This document shows positions 61,194 through 64,000 of a DNA stretch of 64,000 bases, piece by piece (position 1 is the first letter of the stretch; every line of letters begins with the position of its first letter). Both the position numbers and the translations under genes were made by a program. The notes beneath the pieces were generated by a model. That model saw nothing but the letters and a program-made list of their open reading frames with translations, did not search any database and was not told the origin of the DNA. This DNA comes from Desulfitobacterium sp050251735 (lineage in GTDB: Bacteria > Bacillota > Desulfitobacteriia > Desulfitobacteriales > Desulfitobacteriaceae), in contig JBFWMF010000018.1 in assembly GCA_050251735.1 (NCBI GenBank), positions 12,788 through 76,787 of the forward strand. The letters are read 5' to 3'.

Positions 61194-62968
61194 CCTTATT
61201 ATCCGATCGAACAGAAGCAGGAAGCTTAAGACGAAGCCATGCAGGAGAGGTGATTCATCTTTTAGGCTGGGTACAACGCCGTCGTGACCACGGAGGAGTC
61301 ATCTTTGTGGATCTTCGGGACCGTTCAGGCTTTGTCCAAGTTGTATTCAATCCCGATATGCCTGAATTCTCAGCGGCGGAACGTATCCGTTCAGAATATG
61401 TAGTATCCATCCGTGGCAAAGTCCGCTTACGTCCCGAGGGTTCAGCCAACCCCAATCTAGAGACAGGGGAAATCGAAGTTGTCGCAGAATCACTGGAGAT
61501 ATTAAATGGAGCGAAAACTCCCCCTTTCTATATTCAGGATGATGTGGATGTAGATGAGATGGTGCGACTTAAGTATCGCTACTTAGACCTGCGCCGTCCA
61601 GAAATGCAAAAGGTTTTTAAAATTCGCCATCGAGTGACCCAGATCATGCGGAATTTCTTTGACAGCCAAGGCTTCTACGAGATCGAGACGCCTGTACTGA
61701 TAAAATCTTCCCCTGAAGGAGCTAGAGATTATCTAGTCCCCAGTCGGGTTCACCCTGGGGAATTCTACGCCTTGCCCCAATCTCCGCAGATTTTCAAGCA
61801 ACTTCTTATGGTTTCTGGTATGGAGAAGTACTTCCAGATCGCTCGCTGCTTCCGTGATGAAGATTTACGGGCGGATCGCCAGCCGGAATTCACTCAGCTG
61901 GACGTGGAGATGTCCTTTGTCGAAGTAGAAGACATCTTGCCCATGATGGAAGATCTCATGGTTCGCATTTTTCAAGAGACCACAGGCCGAGAAGTTTCCC
62001 GTCCTTTTCCACGGATGACGTACAAAGAAGCCATGGAACTGTATGGCTCCGACAAACCCGATATCCGTTTTGGGATGGAAATGGTGGACGTGGCCGAGTG
62101 CGTTAAGGACTCCAACTTTAAGGTCTTTACAGACACACTCACCAAGGGTGGGCGCGTAAAAGGCCTCTGCGCTAAAGGCTGTGCGAGTATGCCACGCCGG
62201 GAACTGGATGGTTTGGTCCAATACGTGAGCATTTATGGAGCTAAGGGACTGGCCTATATCGTCTTAGGCGAAGAGGGTATCAAATCCCCCATCGCTAAAT
62301 TCTTTACTGAAGAACAGCTTAAGGACTTAATCGCTAAGCTAAAAGGAGAGACAGGGGATATTCTCTTCTTTGTAGCCGATCAAGAGAATGTGGTTGCCGA
62401 TGCCTTGGGTCACCTAAGATTGGAATTAGGTAAACGTTTGGGGCTCATAGCTGAAAACGCTTTGAATTTCCTCTGGGTCACTGAATTTCCCCTTCTCGAG
62501 TGGGATGAAGAGGAAAAGCGCTTTGTGGCTATCCATCACCCCTTTACTGCGCCCATGACAGAGGATATAGCTCTCTTAAAGACTGAGCCCGGTAAAGCGA
62601 GAGCCAAGGCCTATGATATGGTCTTGAACGGCATCGAACTGGGTGGAGGAAGTATCCGGATTCATCAAAGAGATGTCCAAGAGCAGATGTTTGAGCTCTT
62701 AGGACTGTCTTCTGAAGAAGCCAAAGCTAAATTCGGTTACTTGCTAGACGCCTTCGAATATGGAACGCCACCCCATGGCGGAATTGCCTTTGGCTTAGAT
62801 CGTTTGACCATGCTCTTGACCGGCAAGGATAATATCCGTGATGTCATCGCTTTCCCTAAGACCCAAAGTGCATCTGACCTCATGATCCAGGCGCCTTCTT
62901 CAGTGGATGCCAAGCAATTGAAAGAATTGCACATAAAGACGGATATTCTGGCGAGTAAAGCAAAATAA
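61190..62968 (+). CDS. aspS: Aspartyl-tRNA synthetase
   Basis: The 592-residue bacterial-type synthetase has an OB anticodon domain (1-105, VQRRRDHGGVIFVDLRDRSG), class II motifs with FRDEDLRADRQPEFTQLDVEMSF (about 215-237), the GAD insertion domain (about 300-420) and GTPPHGGIAFGLDRL near 525. Length fits the bacterial AspRS. It sits in one T-box-controlled unit with hisS. Confidence 0.96.
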   Translation: MTLLSDRTEAGSLRRSHAGEVIHLLGWVQRRRDHGGVIFVDLRDRSGFVQVVFNPDMPEFSAAERIRSEYVVSIRGKVRLRPEGSANPNLETGEIEVVAESLEILNGAKTPPFYIQDDVDVDEMVRLKYRYLDLRRPEMQKVFKIRHRVTQIMRNFFDSQGFYEIETPVLIKSSPEGARDYLVPSRVHPGEFYALPQSPQIFKQLLMVSGMEKYFQIARCFRDEDLRADRQPEFTQLDVEMSFVEVEDILPMMEDLMVRIFQETTGREVSRPFPRMTYKEAMELYGSDKPDIRFGMEMVDVAECVKDSNFKVFTDTLTKGGRVKGLCAKGCASMPRRELDGLVQYVSIYGAKGLAYIVLGEEGIKSPIAKFFTEEQLKDLIAKLKGETGDILFFVADQENVVADALGHLRLELGKRLGLIAENALNFLWVTEFPLLEWDEEEKRFVAIHHPFTAPMTEDIALLKTEPGKARAKAYDMVLNGIELGGGSIRIHQRDVQEQMFELLGLSSEEAKAKFGYLLDAFEYGTPPHGGIAFGLDRLTMLLTGKDNIRDVIAFPKTQSASDLMIQAPSSVDAKQLKELHIKTDILASKAK

Positions 62969-63021
62969 TAAGGCATCAGATTTAGTGATGAACTCCATCT
63001 GAATTATTAATTGAAAAAACT

Positions 63022-63050
63022 TTGACATGGGTAATGATTCTTATTATAAT
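63022..63050 (+). promoter_or_regulatory. Consensus sigma-A promoter of csoR
   Basis: TTGACA (63022-63027), a 17-base spacer and TATAAT (63045-63050) are both perfect matches. Confidence 0.92.
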
Positions 63051-63061
63051 AGAATCGTTGG

Positions 63062-63076
63062 TACCCCCTATGGGTA
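63062..63076. promoter_or_regulatory. CsoR-like operator
   Basis: TACCC, five bases (CCTAT), GGGTA forms a dyad just after the transcription start. CsoR/RcnR-type regulators bind GC-tract dyads of this shape. Confidence 0.65.
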
Positions 63077-63095
63077 TTTAGGAGGGGAACGTGTA

Positions 63096-63374
63096 GTGCA
63101 GGTAAATTCGGATAATGCGCCCAAAGAAGACGTTATGCGACGCTTGAAGAAAATTGAAGGACAAGTCAAAGGACTACAACGAATGGTGGATCAGGATAAA
63201 TATTGTGTAGATATTTTAATCCAAATCGCAGCTGTGCGTGCGGCCATCAATAAAGTCGGTGTATTAATTGTCGAAAGTCATTCAAGGGAGTGTCTGATAA
63301 GGGCCGTGGAAGAAAATCGCCAGGACGAATCAGTGGATGAACTTGTTTCCGTCTTAGCGAAATTTATGAAGTAA
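63096..63374 (+). CDS. CsoR/RcnR-family metal-sensing repressor
   Basis: The 92-residue all-helical regulator has VMRRLKKIEGQVKGLQRMVDQDKYCVDILIQIAAVRAAINKVG, the DUF156 core. Metal ligands: Cys in DKYCVD, His in VESHSRECL, and Cys there, the C-H-C set of copper-type CsoR. GTG at 63096 follows aggagggg; the promoter and operator lie after any upstream start, which settles it. It represses itself and probably copper or persulfide genes; the next gene is trx. Confidence 0.88.
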   Translation: MQVNSDNAPKEDVMRRLKKIEGQVKGLQRMVDQDKYCVDILIQIAAVRAAINKVGVLIVESHSRECLIRAVEENRQDESVDELVSVLAKFMK

Positions 63375-63430
63375 CCATTAATTCTATACAATCCCTGTGT
63401 AATCAAACAAATTTCGAGGAGGGACATTTT

Positions 63431-63760
63431 ATGGCAGGTGAAAATGTAAAAACCTTTACAGCAGAAAATTGGAGTTCGGATGTTTTGGGAGCTGATAAAC
63501 CAGTCTTAGTTGATTTTTGGGCGGCTTGGTGTGGTCCCTGTCGCATGGTTGCCCCAGTCGTTGAAGAATTAGCCAATGAATATCTGGGAAAAGTAATCAT
63601 TGGCAAGGTAAATGTGGATGAGCAACCGGCAGTTGCAGGACAATATAAGGTCATGAGCATCCCAACCTTAGCGATTTTCAAAAACGGAGAGCTTGTTGAA
63701 CAATCCGTTGGTTTCCGTGGAAAAGCTGACTTAGTAAAAATGCTAGAAAAGCACGCATAA
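63431..63760 (+). CDS. trxA: Thioredoxin
   Basis: The 109-residue thioredoxin has VDFWAAWCGPCRMVAPVVEELA with the WCGPC redox site (about 34-38), VNVDEQPAVAGQYKVMSIPTLAIFKNGE with the cis-Pro, and the usual C-terminal helix. It reduces protein disulfides using thioredoxin reductase, not seen nearby. ATG after cgaggaggg. It follows csoR by 56 bases. Confidence 0.95.
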   Translation: MAGENVKTFTAENWSSDVLGADKPVLVDFWAAWCGPCRMVAPVVEELANEYLGKVIIGKVNVDEQPAVAGQYKVMSIPTLAIFKNGELVEQSVGFRGKADLVKMLEKHA

Positions 63761-63815
63761 TTAAAAGCGCCATACGGCGCTAGATCGTGACACAGAGTCC
63801 CATTAAGTCAAGATC

Positions 63816-63866
63816 AAGGGAGAGTCGTTAACTGATATATAAGCAGTTTTACGACTCTCCCTTTTC
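63816..63866 (+). terminator. Terminator after trxA
   Basis: aagggagagtcgt (63816-63828) pairs perfectly with 63851-63863. An inner aactg/cagtt pair adds to it. Confidence 0.85.
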
Positions 63867-63903
63867 GTTCTTATTTATCCTAAATCCCGCAAAAAAATAT
63901 CAT

Positions 63904-63953
63904 ATACCTGTATGAAGTCATAGAAATATGGCTAAAATACAGGTATTTTTTTA
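63904..63953 (+). terminator. Second hairpin with T-run, isolated
   Basis: atacctgtat (63904-63913) pairs with 63937-63946, then tttttt. It lies 40 bases past the trxA terminator, so it may end a short unannotated transcript or be a back-up terminator. The rest of the window end is AT-rich and may hold a promoter for the next gene. Confidence 0.5.
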
Positions 63954-64000
63954 TATTAGGGTGAAGACAAAAGACAATGTATATGATATAATTTAATCAT

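Overview
The window looks like chromosomal DNA of a spore-forming, anaerobic, low-to-moderate-GC Clostridia bacterium. Gene content points to Desulfitobacterium, Desulfosporosinus or a close relative (Peptococcaceae/Desulfitobacteriaceae). Evidence for this: a methyltetrahydrofolate methyltransferase, a multiheme cytochrome c lipoprotein, hydrogenase maturation genes, Firmicutes-type hemZ, fused secDF, the ruvCAB-spoIID-queA-tgt-yajC order, a T-box ahead of hisS-aspS, and YjcZ-like sporulation miniproteins. The genus is an inference; no rRNA or tRNA gene is present. From about 2.9 kb on, almost every gene is on the plus strand.

Layout. 0-7 kb is accessory: the end of a TRAP permease, an MtgA-like methyltransferase abutted by an IS1182-type transposase remnant, a TVP38 membrane protein, a CbpA-like J-protein, a glutaredoxin-like protein, a PanE-like reductase and a six-heme cytochrome c lipoprotein. 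7.7-12.8 kb is hypF-C-D-E plus a DUF3842 gene, followed by a decayed NapC/NrfH-type cytochrome remnant on the minus strand. 13.2-23.5 kb is housekeeping: yebC, ruvCAB, a SpoIID-like gene, queA, tgt, yajC, an EcsC gene and secDF. 23.7-28.9 kb holds ilvBN, a lipoprotein deacetylase, and a cluster of tiny genes: four YjcZ-like miniproteins and a divergent 28-residue tryptophan-rich peptide. 29-36.9 kb is recJ, apt, relA/spoT, dtd, an MBL hydrolase and hemZ.

36.9-51.4 kb is a large phosphonate (C-P lyase) locus: a PhnF-like regulator, phnGHIJK, phnM, a hexapeptide acyltransferase, phnL, then phnD-C-E-E, a second phnM, a PHP-type cyclic phosphate dihydrolase (PhnPP-like) and an inositol-monophosphatase-like phosphatase. 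PhoP-box-like direct repeats lie before phnG and before phnD, so phosphate starvation probably drives both halves. The import genes take up phosphonate, PhnGHIJ with PhnM process it through ribosyl intermediates, and PhnPP replaces the usual PhnP/PhnN steps.

51.5-59.2 kb is again accessory: a MntA/HepT-type module bounded by exact 18-bp direct repeats, an ECF sigma factor with a DUF4179 partner, a membrane-anchored MutS-like ATPase, an EAL-HDOD protein, a response regulator fused by deletion to the tail of a histidine kinase, and a Phd/ParE-like toxin-antitoxin pair. The window ends with a small minus-strand gene, T-box-controlled hisS-aspS, and csoR-trx, where a consensus promoter and a CsoR-like operator settle the csoR start.
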